Assembly (NCBI GenBank): GCA_016198415.1
Contig: JACQIO010000019.1
Span: 1 to 42,056, forward strand
DNA length: 42,056 nt
Direction: 5' to 3'
DNA from: Candidatus Berkelbacteria bacterium
Lineage (GTDB): Bacteria; Patescibacteriota; UBA1384; JACPKC01
Part shown: in pieces, positions 27,419 through 36,104 of the stretch
How positions within the stretch are numbered: the stretch's first letter is position 1
Layout: every line of letters starts with the position of its first letter
Notes under the pieces: model-generated
Database searches by the model: none
The model's input: only the letters and a program-made list of their open reading frames with translations
What the model was told of the DNA's origin: nothing
Program-made: the position numbers and the translations under genes

Positions 27419-27466
27419 CAGAGACTCGCCCGCCAGAGCACATCTGGCAAAGGAGGGTGACGACCG

Positions 27467-28390
27467 ATGGCTGTTCAGAATCGGATCCCACCCACAGATG
27501 GCCAGGTGGCCAAGGTCAAGACCCAGGCTGAGGACGCGCTCAGGAAGGCCGGCCTCAGCAAGGACCAGGTCCAGACGATGCTCGCGAAAAAGGGGAGTGA
27601 GCTGAAGCACGGGCTGAAGGACCTGTTCCGTCGCCTCGGCGGTATCGTGAACCCCTACGATGACGAGTACGAGGAGAGCGAGTCCGGCTACCCGGCCGGC
27701 TACCGGCCCAAGTCAGTGGTAGAGCAGCTCGCCATCTTCGCGCTGCTCTACCTCGGGCTCGACGCCTCCCACGTCGCGGGCCTGGCCGAGCGCTGGCACC
27801 ACCTGCCAGATAGTGCGGAGCTCCTCCAGGTGGTGCCCAAGCTGAGCGCGGTCGCCAGGATCAGGGAGATCACCGACCCTTACGGTGTCGGCTACGGCCC
27901 CTGTTTGGAGGTCATGCTCAGCCAGATCGGCGCCAGCCGGCCGTTCCATAACTACCGGGCAGGCGCGCTGACCGACAGGCAGGTCCAGCTGCTCGCTCAC
28001 ACCCGGCAGGTGCTCGAGCAGCTCGAGGCCGAAACCCTGGGCGACTACCTCGTCGTCCCGATGCAGTCGGGCCGGCTCTACGCCGGCAGCTCGGTTCGCC
28101 GGGCGCGCTGGCAGGCCGAGTACAACGACCAGTGGGCACTGCCCAGCTGGGTCGTCGGCCATCACCTACTGGTCCACCCGGAGCGCCTCGTGGCCTACGA
28201 GGATCTCTGGATCGACTGCCCGGGCGACGAGTACCGTTCGGATGCCGATGGCGACTTCTTCAGCGCCCTGTACTTCTTCGTCGTCGGCGGCGGGCAGCTC
28301 GGGTTCAGCAGCCACTGGGTCGGCGATGCCGTCGAGGGCTATGGCTCGGCGTCCGGCGTCCTCGGGAGTGAGGAGCCCTTGGCCGTTTAG
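27467..28390 (+). CDS. Hypothetical protein (307 aa)
   Basis: AAAGGAGGG SD before ATG; long frame with own promoter; no family recognised. Confidence 0.75.
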   Translation: MAVQNRIPPTDGQVAKVKTQAEDALRKAGLSKDQVQTMLAKKGSELKHGLKDLFRRLGGIVNPYDDEYEESESGYPAGYRPKSVVEQLAIFALLYLGLDASHVAGLAERWHHLPDSAELLQVVPKLSAVARIREITDPYGVGYGPCLEVMLSQIGASRPFHNYRAGALTDRQVQLLAHTRQVLEQLEAETLGDYLVVPMQSGRLYAGSSVRRARWQAEYNDQWALPSWVVGHHLLVHPERLVAYEDLWIDCPGDEYRSDADGDFFSALYFFVVGGGQLGFSSHWVGDAVEGYGSASGVLGSEEPLAV

Positions 28391-28418
28391 GCCCTGGTCC
28401 CTTTCGTCCCCTTGGTCG

Positions 28419-28436
28419 GTGAGAGTAGACAGTGTG
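28419..28436 (+). repeat. GTGAGAGTAGACAGTGTG direct repeat (copy 2)
   Basis: 17 of 18 match with 27241-27258. Confidence 0.65.
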
Positions 28437-28643
28437 CGCCATCCTGGCGCCGCTGGCTACTCTCTTTTTTCTTGCCCGAGTCCTCGGTATCCTCGAACTG
28501 AGAGTAGGTCGTGCGGCGTTGTCTACGGACAACGTCCACCGAAATCCTTGCCACCGTGCAAGCGGCCAGAGCCCCGACGCTCATTTGAGGTTGGGGGCGT
28601 GTCGGGACGGTGGTGAGACACTCCGTACCCACATCTGGGAGCG

Positions 28644-29075
28644 ATGCCCATCGGCAACCTCACGAGTCAGCTCTTCGCCAACATCTACTTAGATGAGCTC
28701 GACCAGTTCGTGAAGCACGAACTCCTGGAGACGCACTACCTCCGCTACACCGACGACTTCATCCTGCTTCACCAGGATCCAGCGCACCTTCGCTCGCTCA
28801 TCCCGCGTCTTGAGCAGTTCCTGACCGAGCGACTCCGGCTTGCGCTCCATCCACGCAAGGTGATCCTGCGGAAGCTCCGGCGAGGCATTGACTTCCTCGG
28901 CTACGTCGTGCTGCCGCATCACCGAGTCTTGCGGACCCGGACCAAGCGTCGGATGCTGCGGCGCGTGACCAGGGACAATCTCCCGAGCTACCTCGGCCTT
29001 CTCCAGCACTGCCACGGCTACCAGCTGACACAAGTGCTGAACGCTCAAGTGGCGGTGGACCAAGCCTCTGATTGA
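28644..29075 (+). pseudogene. Reverse transcriptase fragment (palm motif 4 to C-terminus; DGR-like signature)
   Basis: PIGNLTSQLFANIYLDELDQFVK and LRYTDDFILL (YxDD); in-frame stop shortly upstream and no N-terminal RT motifs found. Confidence 0.8.
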
Positions 29076-29117
29076 AGAATGGTGATGGATGAGTGATGAT
29101 GAACATGAGGTTTCATC

Positions 29118-29576
29118 ATGAATCACCCATCCCGAATCTATATCGCTGCTGATCACAACGGGTTTGCCCTCAAGGAGCGCCTCGTGGCCTGGCTTCGTGG
29201 TGCTGGTCACATCGTTGAAGATCTGGGTGCGAGCCAGCACGACCCTGGCGACGACTACTCGACGTATGGGATCAAGCTCGGCGAAGCGGTTGCAGCCCAC
29301 CCCGGGACGGTCGGGATTGCGCTGTGTGGTTCGGGGCAGGGGATCGCGCTGGCTGCGAACAAGGTCAGGGGGGTGCGGGCGGCTGTCCCCTGGAACCCCG
29401 CCATCGCGATGGATAGCCGGACCGACGACGATGCGAATGTCCTGTGTCTGGCGGCTGACTACCTCGACCAGCCACTGACCGAGCAGATCGTCCAGGCCTG
29501 GCTCGCGACGCCATTCTCGGGTGAGGCCCGTCATCGGGCGCGGATTGCAGAGATTGAGCGCTACGAGGCGCAATGA
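29118..29576 (+). CDS. rpiB: Ribose-5-phosphate isomerase B
   Basis: IYIAADHNGFALKERL, GIALCGSGQGIALAANKVRGVRAA. Confidence 0.92.
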   Translation: MNHPSRIYIAADHNGFALKERLVAWLRGAGHIVEDLGASQHDPGDDYSTYGIKLGEAVAAHPGTVGIALCGSGQGIALAANKVRGVRAAVPWNPAIAMDSRTDDDANVLCLAADYLDQPLTEQIVQAWLATPFSGEARHRARIAEIERYEAQ

Positions 29577-30223
29577 CCCAGCTGGTGCCAGCCATCCTGG
29601 CCTCAACCGCGCACGCCCTTGAGACTCAGGCGAGCGATATCGTCTCGCTCGCCGATCTCGTCTCCTACGATGTCATGGACGGGGCCTTTGTCTCAGAGGG
29701 AACGCCCCGGCCGGGCCAGTTTCCCATTCTCCCGCCGGGCTCATCGCTCTTCTGGCACCTGATGGTCCACGATCCGCTGACGTACCTGGACGAGTGCCTG
29801 GCCCACCCCAACGAGTCCAAGATCGTGGCCGTCCATGCCGAGGCAGTTGGCCTAGAAGCCGCCCTCGAACGTCTCCGGACGGAGGAGGTGATCGTGGGCC
29901 TCGTCCTCAATCCGGCCACTCGGGTGGCGGACGTGCACTCCCTCATCCGGTCGGTCGATCTCGTCCAGATCATGACCACCATACCGGGGGCGCAGGGCCA
30001 CCAGTTCCTCCCGGCGATGCTTGAGAAGGTCCAAGAGCTCAAAGAGCTCCGCGAGAATCTCCTGGTGGCGATCGATGGTGGCGCCGATCTTGCTACAATA
30101 GCCATGATTGCCCGGTTCTGGCCTGACTACGTGGCGGTGGGCAGTGCCCTGACCGAGGCGACGGATCCGGCCGATACCTATCGAGCGATGGAGCGACTGG
30201 TGGCAAGCGCGCAGTCGTCCTAG
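29573..30223 (+). CDS. Ribulose-phosphate 3-epimerase-like protein
   Basis: LVPAILAST, SYDVMDGAFV, FWHLMV, GLVLNPAT, VAIDGGADLATI; ATGA overlap with rpiB. Confidence 0.8.
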   Translation: MTQLVPAILASTAHALETQASDIVSLADLVSYDVMDGAFVSEGTPRPGQFPILPPGSSLFWHLMVHDPLTYLDECLAHPNESKIVAVHAEAVGLEAALERLRTEEVIVGLVLNPATRVADVHSLIRSVDLVQIMTTIPGAQGHQFLPAMLEKVQELKELRENLLVAIDGGADLATIAMIARFWPDYVAVGSALTEATDPADTYRAMERLVASAQSS

Positions 30224-30237
30224 GAAGCGGAGGGGCT

Positions 30238-31086
30238 GTGACGATTCAGGAGCTTGAAGAGACGGCGAACGCGATTCGTCAGGACGTCATCACCATGCTG
30301 GCGGAGGCGGGCTCTGGGCACGCGGCCGGATCCCTAGGCATGGCTGACGTGCTGGCCGTCCTCTACGGTGCGATCCTCCATCATCAGCCCCGCCGTCCCG
30401 ACTGGCCGGACCGTGATCGCCTCGTCTTGTCGAATGGCCACATTGCCCCTGCCCTCTACGCGACGCTCGCGCAGGCTGGCTACTTTCCCAAGCGCGAACT
30501 CCTGTCGCTGCGTCAGCTGGGGAGTCGCCTCCAAGGCCATCCTGAGCGGACGAGGCTCCCAGGCCTCGAGACCAGTTCGGGCCCGCTCGGGTCAGGCCTG
30601 TCACAGGCCATCGGCATGGCCCTGGCGGCTCGGCTCGATGGTGCGAGCTGGCGAACGTACTGTCTCATGTCCGACGGTGAGCAGAACGAGGGCAATACCT
30701 GGGAGGCAGCGATGCTGGCGGGCCGAGAACGCCTCGACCATTTGATCGCCGTCGTTGATCGCAACCACATCCAGATGGATGGCCCGACTGAGCACGTGAT
30801 GCCGCTCGAGCCGCTCGGGGACAAGTACCGAGCCTTTGGGTGGCACGTCCTGGAAGTCGACGGCCACAATCACCGACTCCTGCTCGATGCGTTCAACACT
30901 GCCAAGACGGTTCAGGCCCAACCGGCCCTGATCATTGCCCAGACCGTCCCGGGCCGGGGCGTCAGCTTCATGGAGCGCCGGTTTGCGTGGCACGGCAAGG
31001 CGCCAAACCGGGCTGAAGCGGACGCTGCGCTCAGAGAACTGGGGGCGTTCCGTCAGCCCGCCCGGACGTCGAGGGCTTCCCGATGA
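30238..31086 (+). CDS. Transketolase, N-terminal subunit
   Basis: AGSGHAAGSLGMADVLAVLYG, GSGLSQAIGMALAARLDG, MSDGEQNEGNTWEAAMLAG. Confidence 0.92.
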   Translation: MTIQELEETANAIRQDVITMLAEAGSGHAAGSLGMADVLAVLYGAILHHQPRRPDWPDRDRLVLSNGHIAPALYATLAQAGYFPKRELLSLRQLGSRLQGHPERTRLPGLETSSGPLGSGLSQAIGMALAARLDGASWRTYCLMSDGEQNEGNTWEAAMLAGRERLDHLIAVVDRNHIQMDGPTEHVMPLEPLGDKYRAFGWHVLEVDGHNHRLLLDAFNTAKTVQAQPALIIAQTVPGRGVSFMERRFAWHGKAPNRAEADAALRELGAFRQPARTSRASR

Positions 31087-32087
31087 CGGTTGCACAGACC
31101 CTCAATCCCAATCGAGCGTCTCAGTCCGTCGAGCGACGGGCCACCCGCGATGGCTTTGGCGAGGGCCTCGTCCTGGCTGGTGAGGCCGATTCTCAAGTGG
31201 TCGTCCTGGCCGCTGATCTGGCCGGCTCAACCAGGGCGCAAGCCTTTGCAGAGCGGTTTCCCGATCGATTTGTCCAAGTGGGCGTGGCCGAGCAGAATCT
31301 CGTGACCGTTGCCAGCGGTCTGGCGGCGGCTGGCAAGCGTCCGGTCGCGGTCAGCTACGCCGTTTTCTCGCCGGGACGGAACTGGGAGCAGATCCGGACG
31401 ACCATCTGCTACAACGATCAGCCGGTCGTCCTGGTTGGTTCGCACGCCGGCATCTCAGTGGGGGCAGACGGTGCCACCCACCAGGCGCTCGAAGATCTGG
31501 CGCTCGCGCGGGTCCTGCCCAACCTGGCGGTGCTCTCGCCGTGCGATGCCGTTGAGGCTCGGAAGGCGATTCAGGCGGCACTCCGGTATCCGGCGCCGGT
31601 GTACCTCCGTCTGACTCGCCCGCCGACCCCAGTCATCACCACCGATCAGACACCCTTCACGTTCGGCCAGGCACTGGTGGTGAGGCCCGGTGACGACGTG
31701 ACCATCATCGGGACTGGGCCGGTGCTCTACGAGGCGTTGCTGGCTGCCGACCAGCTCCACGAGCAGGGGATGAGCGCGCGCGTCCTGAACGTCCACACCC
31801 TCAAGCCGCTCGACACCCAGACCGTGCTGGCGGCCGCTCGCGAGACGGGGGCCATCGTGACGGTTGAAGATCATCAGATCGTTGGCGGATTGGGTGGAGC
31901 CGTCGCCGAGTACCTGGCGGCCACCTGGCCCACCCCCCTTGAGTTTGTGGGCATGCAGGATCAGTTCGGCCAGTCCGGTTCGCCGGATGAGCTCGCGGCG
32001 CACTTTGGCTTGACCGCGCCGGACATCGTGCACGCCGCACTGCGCGTCAGACGGCGAGCCAATCGTCCGAAGGGTCGAGCCGCATGA
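31083..32087 (+). CDS. Transketolase, C-terminal subunit
   Basis: VVLAADLAGSTRAQAFAERFPDRFVQVGVAEQNLVTVASGLA; VTVEDHQIVGGLGGAVAE; ATGA overlap. Confidence 0.92.
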   Translation: MTVAQTLNPNRASQSVERRATRDGFGEGLVLAGEADSQVVVLAADLAGSTRAQAFAERFPDRFVQVGVAEQNLVTVASGLAAAGKRPVAVSYAVFSPGRNWEQIRTTICYNDQPVVLVGSHAGISVGADGATHQALEDLALARVLPNLAVLSPCDAVEARKAIQAALRYPAPVYLRLTRPPTPVITTDQTPFTFGQALVVRPGDDVTIIGTGPVLYEALLAADQLHEQGMSARVLNVHTLKPLDTQTVLAAARETGAIVTVEDHQIVGGLGGAVAEYLAATWPTPLEFVGMQDQFGQSGSPDELAAHFGLTAPDIVHAALRVRRRANRPKGRAA

Positions 32088-32968
32088 CTGCCTCGCACCT
32101 CCTGACGTTGGCTGAGCGGGAGCACTGGGCGCTCGGCGCCTTCAACGCCGCCAACCTGGAGACGCTCCAGGCCATCTTCCAAGCGGCCTCGGCTCTCGCC
32201 GCTCCGGTCTTGATTGAGTCCTCGCCCGGCGAGACGGCCTTTGTGGGCGAGACGGCGCTCCGCGCTCTGGTGGATGCCTACCGCGAGCGGTACGGCGTCC
32301 ACGCCTACCTGAACCTCGATCATGCCGAGACCCTCGAACAGGCCGAGCGCGGGCTTGGGGCTGGGTACGACCTCATCCACCTGGATGCGAGCGAGCAACC
32401 GTATGCGGAGAATGTGCGCGTCACCCGCTCCATTGTGGAGGCCGCCCACCGGCAGCACCGCTTGGTGGAGGGGGAGTTGGAACACATCCCCGGCTCCTCG
32501 AGCCGACACGCTGCCCTCCCAGCCACAGCCCAGCGCCAGACGACGCACACCGATCCGGACCGGGCTGAGTCCTACGTTCGGGCCACGAACGTCGATACGC
32601 TGGCCGTCTCCATCGGCAACGTCCACGGCGTCTATGCCCAGCCACCCACGCTCAACTTTGAACGGCTCCACGCCATCCGCTCGGCGGTCCGGTGTCATCT
32701 CTCCCTCCACGGTGGCTCGGGCATCCGGGATGCGGACATCCGTCAGGCCATCCAGCTCGGCATTGCCAAGATCAACGTCAATAGTGAGCTCCGGCTTGCC
32801 TACCTCGAGGCCCTTCAGCGGGCCGTCAAGAAGCCCAAGGAGGTGGCCGTCTACAAGTTTATGCCGCCCGTCATTGCGGCGGTCCAGCGGGTCGTGGAGG
32901 CCAAGCTCACGCTGTTCGGTTCGGCGGGCAAGGCCAAGCGAACGTGGGTCAAGCGGATGATCGGATGA
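32084..32968 (+). CDS. Class II fructose-bisphosphate aldolase family
   Basis: LGAFNAANLETLQAIFQAA, YLNLDHAETLEQ, HLDASEQPY, NVHGVY, LHGGSGI, KINVNSELR. Confidence 0.88.
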   Translation: MTASHLLTLAEREHWALGAFNAANLETLQAIFQAASALAAPVLIESSPGETAFVGETALRALVDAYRERYGVHAYLNLDHAETLEQAERGLGAGYDLIHLDASEQPYAENVRVTRSIVEAAHRQHRLVEGELEHIPGSSSRHAALPATAQRQTTHTDPDRAESYVRATNVDTLAVSIGNVHGVYAQPPTLNFERLHAIRSAVRCHLSLHGGSGIRDADIRQAIQLGIAKINVNSELRLAYLEALQRAVKKPKEVAVYKFMPPVIAAVQRVVEAKLTLFGSAGKAKRTWVKRMIG

Positions 32969-33948
32969 CCTACGACCTCTTCACGATTGGCGATACGCAT
33001 CTCGATACCCTGATGGTGCTCGATCCGGCTGACGCCTCGGTCCGTCGCGATGATCGGGCCGATCCGGGCGTGATCTGCCTGCGCTGGGCGGATAAGATTC
33101 CCGTTCGTGAGAGTCATCACTTTGTGGCCGGTAACGCGGCGAACGTGGCGGTTGCGGGTGCCCGGCTGGGGCTCGCCGCGGGCCTATACTCGCTCCTGGG
33201 TGACGATGACATCGCTGACTTTGAGCTGGGCGTGCTCCGAGCCGAGGGCGTTGAGACCACCTACACCACCAAAACACCGGGCGCGCCCGGCCATCAGTCA
33301 ACGGTGATCAGTCTGAATGGCGAGCGGACGATCCTCGTCTACCATGCGCCGCGTGTCTATCGGTTGCCCGCAGTCATTCCACGAACGTCTTGGGTGTACT
33401 TGACGAGTCTCGGCCCTGGTTTTGAGCGTCTCCTCCCGGATCTCAAACAGTACGTGGCAGACACTGGTGCTGCGCTCGCCTACCAACCCGGGACGTACCA
33501 GCTCCGCTTGGCGGCGGCCCAGTCGCAGTCGATCCTGGAAGCGACGACGCTCATCATCATGAATACCCAGGAAGCGCGTGCCTACACCGGACAGGCCAGG
33601 GGTGAGATCCCCGATCTCCTCGGCCAGCTCCACCAACTGGGTCCCAGACTGGCGGTCATCACCGATGGGATCCGAGGCTCATACGCCTCGAATGGGCAGA
33701 CGATCTGGCGGATGGGGGTGAGGCCCGAGGTTCGGTCCGTTGAGTCGACTGGCGCCGGTGATGCGTTCAGTGCTGCCTTTGTGACGGCGCTCGCCCACGG
33801 CGCACCGATCCCCGAGGCGCTCCGCTGGGGCACGTTCAATGCCGAGAGCGTTATTCAGCAGCTCGGCCCGCAGGCCGGCCTGCTGCGTCGGTCGGAACTA
33901 GAACAACTCTTAGTGGATCACCCCGACTTTATCGCGCGAGAACTTTGA
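32965..33948 (+). CDS. PfkB-family carbohydrate kinase
   Basis: GNAANVAVAGARLG near N-terminus, VESTGAGDAFSAAFVTAL near C-terminus. Confidence 0.9.
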   Translation: MTYDLFTIGDTHLDTLMVLDPADASVRRDDRADPGVICLRWADKIPVRESHHFVAGNAANVAVAGARLGLAAGLYSLLGDDDIADFELGVLRAEGVETTYTTKTPGAPGHQSTVISLNGERTILVYHAPRVYRLPAVIPRTSWVYLTSLGPGFERLLPDLKQYVADTGAALAYQPGTYQLRLAAAQSQSILEATTLIIMNTQEARAYTGQARGEIPDLLGQLHQLGPRLAVITDGIRGSYASNGQTIWRMGVRPEVRSVESTGAGDAFSAAFVTALAHGAPIPEALRWGTFNAESVIQQLGPQAGLLRRSELEQLLVDHPDFIAREL

Positions 33949-33967
33949 TCAGTTCACATGAGATGAG

Positions 33968-34819
33968 TTACCGGGGACCGACGACCAGCATCACCTGTTC
34001 CCCACTCGCCGGATCCCCGTGGTTGTAGTCGCCCACGGCGTCCAGGAGTCGATCGGCAGGGTAGATAAAGTCAGCGCCTCGGCGAGTGCCCGGATCGTTC
34101 GTGATGAACTGACCGTCCGCTGTATAGCCTTTGACGACCAGCATGTGGTAGACGGGCCCCGGTCGTTGAAAGTATGGGTTGCCCAGTTCCCGACCAGCCG
34201 CTGGCAGAATGACGAGCTGACCGTCAGCGAGTGCCCGTTTAATGGACTCTGACGTTACCTCATGCACGGTCGAGACCGATACGTGGTAGACGTCCTCAAT
34301 CATTTGCTTGGTTTCAGCTGCGGTGGTGCTCTCAAAGTACCCGAGATGTTCGAGTTGCCACTGCTCAAGCTCACGCATGGCCGCATCGGCCTCATCAATG
34401 GTGCCGATTGACCGGCCTTGGAAGTAGCGACCGACCATCAGCGCTGATGCCTCTTCGCAGTACTCTTCATGCCGGGCATCCCAATTAGCGTGCGGGGCCT
34501 GGGAGGTGAAGGGGACAGCCAGATTCAGAGAATCTGGGATTGATGATCGGTGACCTGCTTGCCGGTCAGGCAGGTTCGTGATTGGCGATGACAGGTCCTT
34601 CGACGGTACTGAATCTGTCGAACGGCTCGGTTGAGTGTCTGAATCACTCGCTGGCGAACTGGAGATCTGATCAACTGGTACTTCTGTCAACGGAGTCGGC
34701 AAGTCCGTTGGTCGATTCTGTTCGTACCACCACTGGGCGAGGTGCTGCTGGAACGGGCCAGCAACGAGGCCGATCACCACGAGGACTCCGACCGTGAGCC
34801 ATCGAGACCTAGCGAGCAT
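33968..34819 (-). CDS. Membrane-anchored C39-like peptidase
   Basis: N-terminal TM, Ser-rich linker, PFTSQAPHANWDARHEEYCEEASALM (Cys), VYHMLVVKGY (His), TNDPGTRRG (Asp). Confidence 0.8.
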   Translation of the reverse strand: MLARSRWLTVGVLVVIGLVAGPFQQHLAQWWYEQNRPTDLPTPLTEVPVDQISSSPASDSDTQPSRSTDSVPSKDLSSPITNLPDRQAGHRSSIPDSLNLAVPFTSQAPHANWDARHEEYCEEASALMVGRYFQGRSIGTIDEADAAMRELEQWQLEHLGYFESTTAAETKQMIEDVYHVSVSTVHEVTSESIKRALADGQLVILPAAGRELGNPYFQRPGPVYHMLVVKGYTADGQFITNDPGTRRGADFIYPADRLLDAVGDYNHGDPASGEQVMLVVGPR

Positions 34820-36038
34820 ACCGCCTCGCAAGCTGCTGACCGACGCGCAGGATGGCGCGTGACCGGGTCGATTGATCGAGCACCTGGCGCAGCACGCGAG
34901 GGAAGACTTGGCAGGTCCCGTCGATCTCGCGGCGCGTTGTGTGGTGGCCAAGTGTGATGCGGAGCGTGTGTCCGACGGCTTCCGCTTGGCCAATCGCTCG
35001 CAATGCCTGACCAGCGAAGACGTCGCTGCTGCTGGTGCAGGCCGCGCCGGTACTGACGGCGATCCCGGCCGCATCGAGCGCTGCCGCCGCCGCCTGGGCA
35101 TCCAACCCTGGCACCGAGACCACGAGAAAGCTCGGTAAGCCGTCGGGGTCGCCATGGAAGACCGCAGTGGGGAAGGTTGACGTGATGGCCGCTCGCAACC
35201 GATCCCTCTCCCGTCGAATCCGCGGGACAAGGAGGGGGAGACGGTGCCAGGTTTCGGCCAGAGCCGAACTCAGGCCGACGGCGGCTGCGACGTCCTCTGT
35301 CCCGGGCCGACGACCAGCTTGCTGGCCGCCGCCGTGGAGGACCGGTGCCAGCTTGATGCCACGGCGTACAAAGAGCAGGCCAGCGCTGACCGGACCGCCG
35401 AGCTTGGCCGCCGAGAGGGTGATGAGATCCGCACCGAGCTGCGCGGCGGTGAAACGTTGCCAGGCCGCGAGTTGGGCCGCGTCCGTGTGGAAGAGTGGCC
35501 GGTGGCCAGTCGCCGTGCCGTGGCGGGCCAGGAGCGAGGCAATTGCCCGCAGGGGTTGGATTGTGCCCAGCTCGTTACTGGCCGCGATGATGGAGACGAG
35601 ACCGGTTTCTGGCGTGAGCGCGTCGCGGAGCGCGTCGAGCGAGACCCGTCCCCGGAGATCAACCGGGAGGTACGTCACCGTCGCACCGGCCGCCTGGGCG
35701 GCCGCGACCACCGCCGGATGGTCAAGTTGGGTCGTGATGAGGTGTGGCCAGCGGCCGTGTGCGGCGTGGTACGTCTGCACCACGCCGAGGATGGCGAGAT
35801 TGGCACTCTCTGTGGCTCCGGCCGTGATCACCAGTTCGTCGGGGCGGACATTGAGCAGTCGAGCGCTGGCGCCGAGTGCAGCGTCGAAGATCGATCGCAT
35901 CTGGCGCCCAAACGCGTGCGGGCTGCCGGGATTGCCCCAGAGCGTTGCCACGCGTCCGAGGGCGCGCCGAGTGGTCGGCCAGAGCGGCGTGGCGGCGGCA
36001 GCATCGAGGTAGATCCGTTTGGTCACTGGTCGTGGCAT
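34809..36038 (-). CDS. Cysteine desulfurase (NifS/IscS-like)
   Basis: IYLDAAAATP, TAGATESANLAILG, HTDAAQLAA, SAAKLGGPVSAGLLFVR, GGGQQAGRRPGTEDVAAAVG, VSTGAACTS. Confidence 0.93.
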   Translation of the reverse strand: MPRPVTKRIYLDAAAATPLWPTTRRALGRVATLWGNPGSPHAFGRQMRSIFDAALGASARLLNVRPDELVITAGATESANLAILGVVQTYHAAHGRWPHLITTQLDHPAVVAAAQAAGATVTYLPVDLRGRVSLDALRDALTPETGLVSIIAASNELGTIQPLRAIASLLARHGTATGHRPLFHTDAAQLAAWQRFTAAQLGADLITLSAAKLGGPVSAGLLFVRRGIKLAPVLHGGGQQAGRRPGTEDVAAAVGLSSALAETWHRLPLLVPRIRRERDRLRAAITSTFPTAVFHGDPDGLPSFLVVSVPGLDAQAAAAALDAAGIAVSTGAACTSSSDVFAGQALRAIGQAEAVGHTLRITLGHHTTRREIDGTCQVFPRVLRQVLDQSTRSRAILRVGQQLARRYAR

Positions 36039-36104
36039 AACGACCGAGTGTACCACGGGGATCGCGGTGGATTCAAGGGAGGTTCCGTTGTCTCACGTTT
36101 ACCC

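Noticed and set aside
28391-28643. DGR template repeat between the unknown gene and the RT fragment
   Set aside because: No segment resembling the 3' end of 27467-28390 with adenine-restricted mismatches was visible; an alignment over the contig is needed.
33968-35230. 420-aa ORF as a single protein
   Set aside because: The upstream ~137 residues are antisense-like frame within the NifS gene; true start is the ATG at 34819 (signal/TM segment follows).
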